Part shown: piece by piece, positions 52,258 through 60,664 of the stretch | Layout: every line of letters starts with the position of its first letter | Numbering within the stretch: the stretch's first letter is position 1 | From: an uncultured Cohaesibacter sp. | GTDB taxonomy: Bacteria; Pseudomonadota; Alphaproteobacteria; Rhizobiales; Cohaesibacteraceae | Reading direction: 5' to 3' | Assembly: GCF_963678225.1 (NCBI RefSeq) | Contig: NZ_OY782764.1 | Coordinates: forward strand, 1,369,001 to 1,433,000 | Length of the DNA stretch: 64,000 nucleotides | Notes under the pieces: model-generated | Told to the model about the DNA's origin: nothing | The model's input: the letters and a program-made list of their open reading frames with translations, nothing else | Database searches by the model: none | Position numbers and translations under genes: made by a program

Positions 52258-53183
52258 TTTTTCGGTCCCTTGTCGCTCAGGAATGCAAGCTGAATGACAC
52301 TCAGCACCAGAAGGATGACCAGCAGCACCATCGAGAGAGCAGCACCATAACCCAGGCGGAATGAGATGAAGCTTTCATTGAATATCTTGTAAACGGCCGT
52401 AACTGTCTGGTTGCGCGGGCCACCGCTGAGAATGATGTAGAACTGGTCAAAGGCCAGCATTGACCCAGAGATGCACAGGATGAGCGCCAGCGCGAAGGGC
52501 TTGCGGATGAGCGGCATGATGATGAAGCGGAACCGCTGGCTCCATTTGGCTCCATCAATCCGCGCTGCTTCGATATAGTCGGTCGGAATGGATTGCAGGC
52601 CACTCATTAGAATGACCATGTAGAAACCGGCCATCTTCCAGATGACCATGAAGATGACTGACCAGAAGGCTGGCGTGAAATTGGCAAGAATGTTCACCCG
52701 TCCTTCAGTAAGGCCTATATCCTGCGCCAGAGGCGAGAACAGGCCCGTATCAACATTTGACAACCACACCCACAACAGCGCAGCAGAGGCAAAGCCGGTG
52801 ACCACTGGCAGGAAATAGATGGTTCTGTAGGCCGAAATCGCCTTGCCTTGCCCCTGAACGATCAGGGCCAGCGCCATAGCGACGCCCAGAAGGCCGATCG
52901 TGATGACGACAGTATATTCGATCGTGAACCAGAGAGAGGACCAGAAGCTCTTGTCGGTCAGAAGGCGCTCGTAATTGTCGAACCCGACCCAGCGAGGCAC
53001 GCCCATCAGAGGCCATTTATGCAGCGACATCCACGCCGCCATGCCCAAAGGCACGATAAAGAAGATGGTAACCAGAAGAAGCGCAGGCAGAACGAATAGC
53101 AAGCCGTTCCATTGGGAAAGCCTGCGTCGCCTGCGGCGCGTAGGCATGGGAGTCTCCGAAACTGCCATGAGACCGTCAGTCAT
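52254..53183 (-). CDS. Carbohydrate ABC transporter permease (MalF/UgpA type)
   Basis: The Arg-rich N-terminus (PTRRRRRRLSQWNGLL) is followed by six helices (FVLPALLLVTIFFIVPLGMA). The conserved LQSIPTDYIEAARIDGAKW loop and FRFIIMPLIRKPFALALIL are present. ATG 53183 has AAAGGA before it. The binding-protein gene lies upstream, separated by a stem-loop. Confidence 0.93.
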   Translation of the reverse strand: MTDGLMAVSETPMPTRRRRRRLSQWNGLLFVLPALLLVTIFFIVPLGMAAWMSLHKWPLMGVPRWVGFDNYERLLTDKSFWSSLWFTIEYTVVITIGLLGVAMALALIVQGQGKAISAYRTIYFLPVVTGFASAALLWVWLSNVDTGLFSPLAQDIGLTEGRVNILANFTPAFWSVIFMVIWKMAGFYMVILMSGLQSIPTDYIEAARIDGAKWSQRFRFIIMPLIRKPFALALILCISGSMLAFDQFYIILSGGPRNQTVTAVYKIFNESFISFRLGYGAALSMVLLVILLVLSVIQLAFLSDKGPKK

Positions 53184-53217
53184 GGTGTAATCCTTTGAAG
53201 CAGGAATGCGAGGGACA

Positions 53218-53246
53218 CCGCCGACTGAAAATGGGCCAGTCGGCGG
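53218..53246 (-). other. Stem-loop between binding-protein and permease genes (GH127 operon)
   Basis: CCGCCGACTG (53218-53227) pairs perfectly with CAGTCGGCGG (53237-53246), with a 9-base loop and no T run. Confidence 0.7.
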
Positions 53247-53273
53247 CTCTTGCTAGGCAGATTTTTGGAGGAT

Positions 53274-54527
53274 CTACCGGGAAGAATCGATGATGGACTG
53301 CATCTCTTCCTGTGCTTCATCCATCGCCTCATCAACCTCTTCGGCGCTATCGGCAAAGAAGGCCTTGTTGAGCATGTTGACCCATGGGCCATTCAGCGAG
53401 TTGATGAGATCATTAAAGACCGGGGTGTAAGGTGTCCGGCCCTTGTCCATTGCCTTGGCGGCAATCAGATAGCGGCTATCGAGCCCTTTCAGGGCTTCTT
53501 CGGCGACATCGGCACGCACTGGCAGCGAGCCGTTCTTGGCCAGAATGGTCTGGCCTTCAGGAGAGTAGGCAAACTTGATGAAAGCCTCGATCGCAGGCAT
53601 CTTGTCTTCATCGGTCTTGGCCGAAACCACGATATTGTCGCCTCCGGCAAAGGAAGACCAGTCACCATCCTTGCCCGGCAGATAGGTTACTCCATAGTCC
53701 AGATCCGGATACTGGTTGTTGAGTGCGCCAATGGCAAAAGAGCCAGATGGCGTGAGGCCGATATTGCCGCCTGCAAAGGCTGCGAAGAAGTTGGAGCCCG
53801 AATCCGTCTGTGAACCGGCAGGCACCAGGCCGTCCTTGGCCATGCCACGATAGAATTCCAGCGCATCTTTCATTTGCGGTGTCTTGACGGTGGCCTTGGC
53901 GCCTTCATCTTCAAACAGGTTGCCGCCTGATGCCCAAATCAATGGCGTGAAGGTGAAGATATTGCAGCCACCGCAATTGCCCGAGAAATAGAAGCCGTAG
54001 GTATCATCGCCCAGCGCACCAATGGCTTCGGCGGCCTTGCGGATGTCGTCCCAGTTGGCCGGAGCCTTGTCTGGGTCAAGGCCAGCCTTCTTGTAAAGGT
54101 CCTTGTTCCAGACCAGCACCGATGCGTCTGCAGAGAATGGCATGCCATAGATCTTGTCGTCATAGGTGCCTACGCTCAAATGGGCCTGAGACAGGCTGTC
54201 ATAATAGGGCAGGGACTTGGCAAATTCTGTCATATCCTTCAGCTGCCCGGCTTGGGCAAAAGAGGGTGTAAAAATGAGATCAAGCGACAGGGCATCTGGC
54301 TGCGATCCCCCGGCAGCAGCGATGGCATATTTCTGTACCAGCTCATTGACTGGTACGATCTGCAGCTCGGCCTTGTCTTCCCCCTTGGCGTTGAAGGCGT
54401 CAACCAGCTTGGGCATAAATTCCGATCCGTCCGAACGAACCCAGAGCGAAAAGGTTTCTGCCTGAGCCAGTCCGGGCAATGCAATTGCAGCCATGGCAAC
54501 ACCGCCAAGCAATGCTTTGATAGTCAC
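53274..54527 (-). CDS. Carbohydrate ABC transporter substrate-binding protein (SBP family 1)
   Basis: GTG 54527 lies right behind AGGAGG and gives a clean signal peptide (IKALLGGVAMAAIALPGLAQA, then ETFSL). The fold follows family 1 sugar-binding proteins: NELVQKYAIAAAGGSQPDAL, MPFSADASVLVWNKDLYKKA, PANWDDIRKAAEAIG and FAGGDNIVVSAKT. GH127 and the operon suggest an arabinose-containing oligosaccharide as ligand; this is inference. The open frame to 54617 upstream is not needed. It is the first gene of the operon. Confidence 0.93.
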   Translation of the reverse strand: MTIKALLGGVAMAAIALPGLAQAETFSLWVRSDGSEFMPKLVDAFNAKGEDKAELQIVPVNELVQKYAIAAAGGSQPDALSLDLIFTPSFAQAGQLKDMTEFAKSLPYYDSLSQAHLSVGTYDDKIYGMPFSADASVLVWNKDLYKKAGLDPDKAPANWDDIRKAAEAIGALGDDTYGFYFSGNCGGCNIFTFTPLIWASGGNLFEDEGAKATVKTPQMKDALEFYRGMAKDGLVPAGSQTDSGSNFFAAFAGGNIGLTPSGSFAIGALNNQYPDLDYGVTYLPGKDGDWSSFAGGDNIVVSAKTDEDKMPAIEAFIKFAYSPEGQTILAKNGSLPVRADVAEEALKGLDSRYLIAAKAMDKGRTPYTPVFNDLINSLNGPWVNMLNKAFFADSAEEVDEAMDEAQEEMQSIIDSSR

Positions 54528-54578
54528 GATAAATCCTCCTCTATGGTTGTCCCAGACAGTCCTTGCACCGCTGAGACA

Positions 54579-54593
54579 ACGTTTGCGCAAAAT
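54579..54593. promoter_or_regulatory. Predicted LacI-family operator upstream of the GH127 operon
   Basis: AACGTTTGCGCAAAATG contains the palindromic core TTTGCGCAAA. The same core sits upstream of the LacI-type gene at 55765-55776. It lies about 50-65 bases before the binding-protein start codon. Confidence 0.6.
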
Positions 54594-54649
54594 GTGCGTC
54601 TTCGGCCCTTCCAACATGGTTCCGTCACATTAAAGGGCTGCTCGTCCTC

Positions 54650-55699
54650 CTATTCGGACGCTTCTCCTCCACAGGATTGCCGTACAACGAGACGGCAGGG
54701 CAACTGCCGCAAGCCTGCTTCAATCGGCTTGCCTTCAATCATGTCCAGCAGTGCCAATCCTGCACTTTTCCCAAGACAGGTAAGCCCCATATCCACTGTG
54801 GTCAGAGGAGGGCGGGTTGCCTTGGCAAAAACTTCCCAATTGTCGAAACCGACAATGGCAACATCATCGGGAACCTTGATTCCCAACTGCGCAAAGGCGT
54901 CCACGACACCTCTGGCGATCTGGTCGTTGCCGCAGAAAATGGCATCGGGCCTGTCTGCGGCGGTGTCAAAAAGCTGGAAGGCGGCCGCATAGCCATGGGC
55001 CTCGGTCCAGTTGTCAAACTGCGCCTCGCCGAATGGCGCAAGACCATGCTCCTCAAGCGCGGCGTGCCAACCGGCTTTGCGCAGGTGGGCGGCCTTGAAT
55101 GTGGACATGCCCGTGATATGCGCAATTTTGCGGCGCCCCAGCTTGATCAGATGCTCGGTTGCCATTTTGGCTGCATTGAAATCATCGGGCACAAAACCGA
55201 TGCCGCCATCAGGACACTCGGAATAAACATAGACAACAGGCATGCCCAGACTGGATGCATCCACCGGCAGACAACGATCGATGCGTTTGCCGGTAATCAC
55301 CAGCCCGTCGACCCGTTTTTCCTCCATGGCGCGCAGATTGAGCTGCATACGTTTGGGCTCTTTTTCACCGGCACTGAGAAAGACCGATACGCCACGATCT
55401 GTCATGGCCGAGGAAAGCCCCGCCGCGACGGGCAGGGTAAAACGTCCATAGGTATCGTCTGTCAAAAGGCCAAGCGTGAAGGAACGTTGCTGAACCAGCC
55501 CACGCGCCATGCTGTTGGGGCGATAATCCAAATCCTTGGCCACCTGCTGTACACGCAAGCGTGTCTCTTCAGACATTCTGCCCGTGCCATTGAGGGCGCG
55601 TGATGCGGTGGTTACGCTTACGCCAGCTCTGGCGGCGACATCTCGGATTGTCGCGCGCTGAATAGCGCCTGCAGGTCTGGTGCTTGTCTCTGTAACCAC
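54650..55699 (-). CDS. LacI-family transcriptional regulator of the GH127 sugar operon
   Basis: The N-terminal helix-turn-helix ATIRDVAARAGVSVTTASRALNGTGRMSEET is followed by the hinge YRPNSMARGLVQQRS and a periplasmic-binding-like ligand domain (GLLTDDTYGRF, VDGLVITGKRID, DAIFCGNDQIARGVVDAFAQ, VAIVGFDNWEVF). Length 349 is normal. It lies directly upstream of the binding-protein gene in the same direction and matching operators precede both, so it probably represses the operon and itself until the sugar is present. Confidence 0.93.
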   Translation of the reverse strand: MVTETSTRPAGAIQRATIRDVAARAGVSVTTASRALNGTGRMSEETRLRVQQVAKDLDYRPNSMARGLVQQRSFTLGLLTDDTYGRFTLPVAAGLSSAMTDRGVSVFLSAGEKEPKRMQLNLRAMEEKRVDGLVITGKRIDRCLPVDASSLGMPVVYVYSECPDGGIGFVPDDFNAAKMATEHLIKLGRRKIAHITGMSTFKAAHLRKAGWHAALEEHGLAPFGEAQFDNWTEAHGYAAAFQLFDTAADRPDAIFCGNDQIARGVVDAFAQLGIKVPDDVAIVGFDNWEVFAKATRPPLTTVDMGLTCLGKSAGLALLDMIEGKPIEAGLRQLPCRLVVRQSCGGEASE

Positions 55700-55764
55700 G
55701 GCTTCCTCCTCTTCCGCAAAGGAAAAATTACGGTGAGATAACGTTTGCTCATCGTTGGTTTACC

Positions 55765-55776
55765 GTTTGCGCAAAC
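55765..55776. promoter_or_regulatory. Predicted LacI-family operator upstream of the regulator gene
   Basis: GTTTGCGCAAAC is a perfect 12-base palindrome flanked by ACC and CC. A related half site AACGTTTGCTC lies at 55739-55749. It shares its core with 54579-54593, which supports autoregulation. Confidence 0.65.
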
Positions 55777-55970
55777 CCAGAATTGCACTGGCGTCCAAAT
55801 ATTGTCAAGGCGATATTTTTGCGCTTCAAAGCCCTGCAACCGGTTGCAGGCTCCTCAAAACAGACTGTGCAAACCACCTGGGGGACGGCCCCGGCCATGC
55901 TGTCGGCTCTGCGCAAATTTCTGCGCAACAGGGCAGCGCCTTGAATTCAGGAAAGAATTGAAAATGAGAA
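55777..55970. other. Intergenic segment upstream of the LacI-type gene
   Basis: About 190 bases between the operator and the acr3 terminator. A Gln/Leu-free Pro-rich frame exists but has no supporting start or similarity. CAACCGGTTG at 55838-55847 is a short palindrome. Nothing further is called. Confidence 0.35.
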
Positions 55971-56004
55971 AATCCTGTACCGGTTTTTTGGCCGATACAG
56001 GATT
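55971..56004 (-). terminator. Rho-independent terminator after acr3
   Basis: AATCCTGTA (55971-55979) pairs with TACAGGATT (55996-56004). Read leftwards it is followed by TTCTCATTTTC. Confidence 0.7.
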
Positions 56005-56069
56005 AAGAAGGAGGCGATAGATACGAATTTTTGTAAAAAGGCAGTTGAAAACCTGCCTTCCGCCACGCC

Positions 56070-57143
56070 TTAGGCGGGAAAATGCTGGCGGGTACGATTG
56101 GCAAAAGCCACCAGAGACAGCATTACGGGCACTTCCACCAGAACGCCGACAACCGTCGCCAGAGCCGCACCGGAATTCAAGCCGAACAAACCGATCGCAA
56201 CCGCAACAGCCAGCTCGAAGAAATTCGATGTACCGATCAGGGCACAAGGAGCGGCAATCCGGAAGGGTACCTTCATGACCCACGCTGCCGCATAGGCAAC
56301 AGCAAAGATGCCATAGGACTGGAGCAGCAAAGGCGCAGCGATGAGCGCGATCAGCAGAGGTTGCGACAGAATAACCCCGCCCTGAAAACCGAACAGCAGC
56401 ACCACCGTCGCCAGCAGGCCAATGACGGAAAGAGGTTTCAGCTTTGCGGTGAAATCAGCCACGGCTTTATCGGTTCTGGAGCCGGAAACCAGCACCTTGC
56501 GGGTAAAATAGCCAGCCACCAAAGGAACGACGACATAGAGCAGGACCGATAGCAGAAGCGTATCCCATGGCACAGGAATGTCGGTGACCCCGAGCAACAG
56601 CGCAACAATTGGCGCATAGGCAAAAACCATGATGAGGTCGTTCACGCTAACCTGCACAAGCGTGTAGTTGGCGTCGCCACGGGTGAGTTGGGACCAGACA
56701 AAGACCATCGCCGTACAAGGGGCAGCTCCCAGCAGGATAAGACCCGCAATATAGGAATCCGCATCCGCCGTGCTGATCATGCTCGCAAAGAGATATTTGA
56801 AGAAAACCACACCTAGGATGGCCATGGTGAAGGGCTTGATCAGCCAGTTGACCGCCAGTGTTATGATCAGCCCCTTGGGCTCGTCGGCCACGTGGCTGAT
56901 GCTGGAGAAGTCGACCGACACCATCATAGGATAGACCATCGCCCAGATGAGGATGGCGACTACCAGATTCACATGGGCATATTCAAATCCGGCCAACAAT
57001 CCAAAGAGAGCGGGATACACTTCGCCCAGCGCCAGACCGGCAACGATCGACAGGGCGACCCAGACGGAGAGCCATTTTTCGAAGAAGCCGATGCCCCCGC
57101 TTTGGGAGGAATCGTTCAGGGTATTTGTGTCGTCGGACATCAT
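56070..57143 (-). CDS. acr3: Arsenite efflux transporter Acr3
   Basis: This 357-residue protein has ten helices and the Acr3 hallmark [31 protein letters not shown], including the conserved Cys, plus [17 protein letters not shown] and [33 protein letters not shown]. Acr3 proteins export arsenite (and sometimes antimonite) using the proton gradient. The gene overlaps arsC by 4 bases and ends at a terminator. The N-terminal Met pair gives two nearly equivalent starts (57143, 57140). Confidence 0.94.
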   Translation of the reverse strand: MMSDDTNTLNDSSQSGGIGFFEKWLSVWVALSIVAGLALGEVYPALFGLLAGFEYAHVNLVVAILIWAMVYPMMVSVDFSSISHVADEPKGLIITLAVNWLIKPFTMAILGVVFFKYLFASMISTADADSYIAGLILLGAAPCTAMVFVWSQLTRGDANYTLVQVSVNDLIMVFAYAPIVALLLGVTDIPVPWDTLLLSVLLYVVVPLVAGYFTRKVLVSGSRTDKAVADFTAKLKPLSVIGLLATVVLLFGFQGGVILSQPLLIALIAAPLLLQSYGIFAVAYAAAWVMKVPFRIAAPCALIGTSNFFELAVAVAIGLFGLNSGAALATVVGVLVEVPVMLSLVAFANRTRQHFPA

Positions 57144-57649
57144 TCAGCTTTCGCTTGGTTTTTGCCGATTGCATCCAGCTTGTTCTGCAGAGACAGGCGA
57201 TCAATGCTGGCAATGGGAAGGGAGGAAAAGATGGAGATTCTGGAATTGAGCATGCGATAGGCGTCTGAGAAGGCAAGGGCGATCTCGCTTTCCGAGCCTG
57301 TTGCTGCGGCAGGGTCGGGCACGCCCCAATGCGCAGTCATCGGCTGGCCCGGCCATATGGGGCAGGTTTCACCGGCAGCATTGTCGCAAACCGTAAAGAC
57401 AAAATCGAGCTTGGGGGCATCTGGCACGGCGAACATATTCCAGCTTTTGGATGTCGCAAAATCGGTGTTGTAATTCAAGCGCTTGAGCAATGCAATGGCA
57501 TGGGGATTAACGGTGCCTGTAGGATTTGACCCGGCAGAAAAGGCCTTGAAACGGCCCGCACCGGTCCGATTGAGGATCGCCTCGGCCAGAATGGATCTGG
57601 CGGAATTGCCAGTGCATAGAAACAGGACATTGTAAGTGGTTTGGGGCAT
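57140..57649 (-). CDS. arsC: Arsenate reductase, low-molecular-weight phosphatase type
   Basis: The active-site P-loop [17 protein letters not shown] (C-x5-R) opens the protein. [15 protein letters not shown] and [19 protein letters not shown] follow, with the additional cysteines needed for disulfide relay. The enzyme reduces arsenate to arsenite with thioredoxin or glutaredoxin, feeding Acr3. The C-terminal ~25 residues extend beyond the shorter ArsC members. It overlaps acr3 by 4 bases. Confidence 0.93.
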   Translation of the reverse strand: MPQTTYNVLFLCTGNSARSILAEAILNRTGAGRFKAFSAGSNPTGTVNPHAIALLKRLNYNTDFATSKSWNMFAVPDAPKLDFVFTVCDNAAGETCPIWPGQPMTAHWGVPDPAAATGSESEIALAFSDAYRMLNSRISIFSSLPIASIDRLSLQNKLDAIGKNQAKAE

Positions 57650-57782
57650 GTTCGGTTTCCTGCATTATCATTTGGTCCGGCCCGATTTGCTGGTTTGGGG
57701 CATGGACTGTCTCTTATTATATCGAGAAATCTTGAATAATTGAATTATGGAGCTGTGTCAATGCGTCGCGAATGCATTTTAG

Positions 57783-57806
57783 TGAATATGCGTTGACCTG
57801 CATATT
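57783..57806. promoter_or_regulatory. Predicted ArsR operator
   Basis: GAATATGC (57783-57790) and GCATATTC (57799-57806) form a perfect inverted repeat with 8 bases between. It lies between divergent arsC and arsR, 23 bases before the arsR ATG, where a repressor would block the arsR promoter. Confidence 0.6.
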
Positions 57807-57829
57807 CGATTGGGCGTATATAAATAATT

Positions 57830-58195
57830 ATGGAAAATCTCACAAATATCTTCAGCGCCCTGTCAGATCCGATCCGATTGCGGATATTGGCGCTCATCGC
57901 CAAAGAGACCGAGCTTTGCGTGTGCGAGTTGGTCGGTGCGCTGCAATTGCCCCAGCCCAAAATCTCGCGCCACTGCAAGGTGCTGAGCGAAGCCAATCTC
58001 TTGGTGAACCGTCGTGAAGCGCAATGGGTGCTCTATTCGTTGGCGAATGATATGCCGGACTGGAGCAGACAGGCTCTGGAAGCCGCTGTCGAGGGCATCA
58101 AGCAGGATCTCCAATATGCTGAAGATTGTGCGCGCCTCTTAAAGGTTGAGAGGCCACCCGTACGCTGCGATGGGATGGAGAAACAGGCATGTTAG
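57830..58195 (+). CDS. arsR: ArsR/SmtB-family arsenic-responsive repressor
   Basis: This 121-residue winged helix protein has SDPIRLRILALIAKETELCVCELVGALQLPQPKISRHCKVL. ELCVCEL carries the two Cys of the classical arsenite site on the helix before the DNA-recognition helix, and a further Cys pair could contribute (HCKVL; C-terminal MEKQAC). No clear ribosome site precedes the ATG, and the upstream DNA is AT-rich. The stop overlaps the start of the permease gene (ATGTTAG). Confidence 0.92.
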   Translation: MENLTNIFSALSDPIRLRILALIAKETELCVCELVGALQLPQPKISRHCKVLSEANLLVNRREAQWVLYSLANDMPDWSRQALEAAVEGIKQDLQYAEDCARLLKVERPPVRCDGMEKQAC

Positions 58196-59274
58196 ACAAT
58201 GGCTCAACCATGGGAGAAAGCAGACCATGGATGAAGGGCGCCGGCAAACCGGGGCCTGTGATACTCATTATCGGCACGCTTTTTGGCGTGGCGCTCTGGT
58301 GGGCGGTCTATAGCCAGCTCATTCCCTTTTCCGAAGCGGTGACGGCTCTGTTTCCCGTTGATCGCCATAGCCACACCGGCGAGGCTATCGCCTTCTTCTT
58401 TTATGATGTGCCCAAAGTCTTGATGCTGCTGACGCTTATCGTCTTTGCCATGGGGGTTGTGCGCTCATGGTTCAGCCCCGAGAAGACCCGCGCCTTGCTC
58501 TCGGGTAAGCGCGAAGGGGTGGGCAATGTCATGTCGGCCTGCCTCGGCATTCTGACGCCTTTCTGCTCCTGCTCGGCAGTGCCGCTCTTTATCGGCTTTG
58601 TCTCTGCGGGGGTGCCGCTTGGCGTCACCTTCTCTTTCCTGATTGCCGCGCCGATGGTCAATGAGGTGGCCCTCATTCTGCTGGTCGGCCTTGTCGGCTG
58701 GAATGTGGCCCTGACCTATCTGTTTTTCGGGCTTGGCGTGGCGATTCTGGCTGGCTGGGTGATTGGCAAGCTGAAACTTGAAGGCTGGTTGCAAGACTGG
58801 GTGCAGGAGATCCATTCCGGCGCCAATGCACCAAGCGCCATCGAAGCGGAAAAACTGACCCTTTATGATCGCTACAAGCTTGGCTATGAGGCGGTGCGCG
58901 ATATCCTTTCCAAGGTCTGGATCTGGATCATCATTGGTATCGCTCTGGGTGCGCTCATTCATGGCTATGTGCCCGAAGATATGATGGTCGATATCATGGG
59001 GGCTGACGCCTGGTGGTCGGTTCCGGCGGCCGTTGTTATGGGCGTGCCGCTCTATACCAACGCTGCGGGCGTGATCCCCATCGTTGAAGCCCTGTTGGGC
59101 AAAGGCGCAGCGCTGGGCACCGTTCTGGCCTTCATGATGAGTGTCATCGCGCTCTCCTTGCCCGAAATGCTGATTTTGCGACAGGTGCTGACCTTGCGTC
59201 TGATCGCCGTATTCATCGCAGTGGTAAGCAGCGGTATTCTTGCCGTCGGCTTCCTGTTCAATGCGATTTTCTAA
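58189..59274 (+). CDS. ArsP-like permease (predicted organoarsenical or arsenic-linked efflux)
   Basis: The protein has eight hydrophobic helices and the permease (former DUF318) hallmark CLGILTPFCSCSAVPLFIGF with three Cys, plus AAPMVNEVALILLVGLVGWNVA and GVPLYTNAAGVIPIVEALLGKGAALGTVLAFMM. ArsP homologues export trivalent organoarsenicals. The link with arsR supports a role in arsenic resistance, but the exact substrate is inferred. It overlaps arsR and may start at ATG 58189 or 58210. Confidence 0.9.
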   Translation: MLDNGSTMGESRPWMKGAGKPGPVILIIGTLFGVALWWAVYSQLIPFSEAVTALFPVDRHSHTGEAIAFFFYDVPKVLMLLTLIVFAMGVVRSWFSPEKTRALLSGKREGVGNVMSACLGILTPFCSCSAVPLFIGFVSAGVPLGVTFSFLIAAPMVNEVALILLVGLVGWNVALTYLFFGLGVAILAGWVIGKLKLEGWLQDWVQEIHSGANAPSAIEAEKLTLYDRYKLGYEAVRDILSKVWIWIIIGIALGALIHGYVPEDMMVDIMGADAWWSVPAAVVMGVPLYTNAAGVIPIVEALLGKGAALGTVLAFMMSVIALSLPEMLILRQVLTLRLIAVFIAVVSSGILAVGFLFNAIF

Positions 59275-59298
59275 ATATCAAGGAAGGAAGAGACTGAT

Positions 59299-59535
59299 AT
59301 GAAACAGGTTAAGGTTTATGGACCCGGCTGCAAACGCTGTGAGACGACCGCCCAGATGATGCGAGACGCCGCCAGCAAACTTGGCATCGAAGCCGACGTT
59401 GAGAAGGTGACCGATCCCAAGGAAATCGCCATGGCGGGCGTCATGTCCACGCCGGGCATCGCTGTGGATGGCAAACTGGTGCATACCGGTGGCCTTCCTG
59501 ATGAATCCAAACTGGCCGGATGGCTGAAAGATTGA
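59299..59535 (+). CDS. Small thioredoxin-fold protein (MTH895/TM0996 type)
   Basis: The 78-residue protein has VKVYGPGCKRCETTAQMM with a C-x-x-C active site, VMSTPGIAVDGKLVHTGGLP with the cis-Pro, and ends shortly after. It may supply reducing power for ArsC or handle thiol-bound arsenicals, since it follows the ArsP-like gene by 24 bases. Families of this type often accompany such permeases. The ribosome site is AAGGAAGG. Confidence 0.88.
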   Translation: MKQVKVYGPGCKRCETTAQMMRDAASKLGIEADVEKVTDPKEIAMAGVMSTPGIAVDGKLVHTGGLPDESKLAGWLKD

Positions 59536-59566
59536 ACCCAGAGTGGGTCTGGTGAGCAAGAGGGAG

Positions 59567-59595
59567 AGAGGCGGCTTTGTCTGCCTCTTTCTTTT
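59567..59595 (+). terminator. Rho-independent terminator after the arsR operon
   Basis: AGAGGC (59567-59572) pairs with GCCTCT (59583-59588), followed by TTCTTTTT. Confidence 0.75.
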
Positions 59596-59627
59596 TGGGC
59601 TGAGGTCAAGGCTTTGGCCTTTTGGGC

Positions 59628-60464
59628 CTAGTTGGGGTGGCGAGTCCAGCTCTCGGCGCGTAGCTTGCGGGGCGAGAGGCCATAGGCTTCCTTGATCTGG
59701 CGTGAAAAGTGATTGGGTGTCTTGAACCCCACTTCATAAGCGATCTGGCTGATCTGCTTGCCCGTATGGCTGAGCAGATAGGCACCGCGCCGCACGCGCA
59801 ACCGCCACAAGCAGTCGAGCGGATTTTCATCAAAGGCGGCCTGATACAGCCGGTTGAGATGTTGCGGCGAGAGGCCTGAAAGCTCTGCCAGCTGTTTCAT
59901 TGTGATGGGCGAACCCAGATGGTCCTCGATATAGCGGCGCACCAGCTGCACTTGCGGAGGGATCTTGTCGACCGATTCAAGAGCCAGTCGCCGCACCATC
60001 AGATTTTCCATCACGGCAATGCCCAGCGCCGAGCATAGATCCTCCATTCCGGCGTGAAATTCGGTGGGCAGATCAGCCCCGATCTTCAGAAGGGAGACGG
60101 AAGCTGGCGACACATCCATTGGTCCGGCCCCTCGGGCGAGATAGGAAAAGGTGCGGCTATCGAGCCTTTCGGAAAGATACTGGCACCAGACAACATTGCT
60201 GAGGTTCGCTGGCCCGTAGCGATATTCCAGCCGCTCTTGTGAAGCGATCAACGCCACTTGTGGTGCCGTCATGGAAAAGACCTCATCATCGCAATGCACT
60301 TCCACCTGCCCAACCCGCAGATAGATCGCTTCAAGCTGGTAACCTTTCAAGGGGCCGAAAATCTCACCTGCCTGATAGGCCGTTTCACCAAAGGCAAAGC
60401 GGGCGCTGCTGCCAACAAGACTCGCAACAGATGGCTTCGACTCAGGCGTGTTCATTTTGGGCAT
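59628..60464 (-). CDS. AraC-family transcriptional regulator
   Basis: The C-terminal double helix-turn-helix is clear: YIEDHLGSPITMKQLAELSGLSPQHLNRLYQAAFDENPLDCLWRLRVRRGAYLLSHTGKQISQIAYEVGFKTPNHFSRQIKEAYGLSPRKLRAE (cut: LAELSGLSPQHLNRLYQ and IAYEVGFKTPNHFSRQIKE). The N-terminal ~150 residues form a sensor domain (LEAIYLRVGQVEVHCDDEVF) similar to cupin-like AraC domains. ATG 60464 (MPKMNTPES) seems the best start; the frame opens at 60536. It is divergent from the adenine deaminase gene and may control it. Confidence 0.9.
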   Translation of the reverse strand: MPKMNTPESKPSVASLVGSSARFAFGETAYQAGEIFGPLKGYQLEAIYLRVGQVEVHCDDEVFSMTAPQVALIASQERLEYRYGPANLSNVVWCQYLSERLDSRTFSYLARGAGPMDVSPASVSLLKIGADLPTEFHAGMEDLCSALGIAVMENLMVRRLALESVDKIPPQVQLVRRYIEDHLGSPITMKQLAELSGLSPQHLNRLYQAAFDENPLDCLWRLRVRRGAYLLSHTGKQISQIAYEVGFKTPNHFSRQIKEAYGLSPRKLRAESWTRHPN

Positions 60465-60664
60465 GTCTCGATTTACCATATTGCGCTTAGATGCTGAAAA
60501 TTTGATATTTTGCTCGAAAAATAAGCAACTAATCAATCATACGGATGATGATATAAAATAACAATATTCATTTCAGATATTTTTTCAAAGCTTCAGACAC
60601 GTAATTCCTATTGAGCTCCTCCCGCTGTTGCCAATATCTAAAAGGCAAATAGGAGTGCAGGTAA

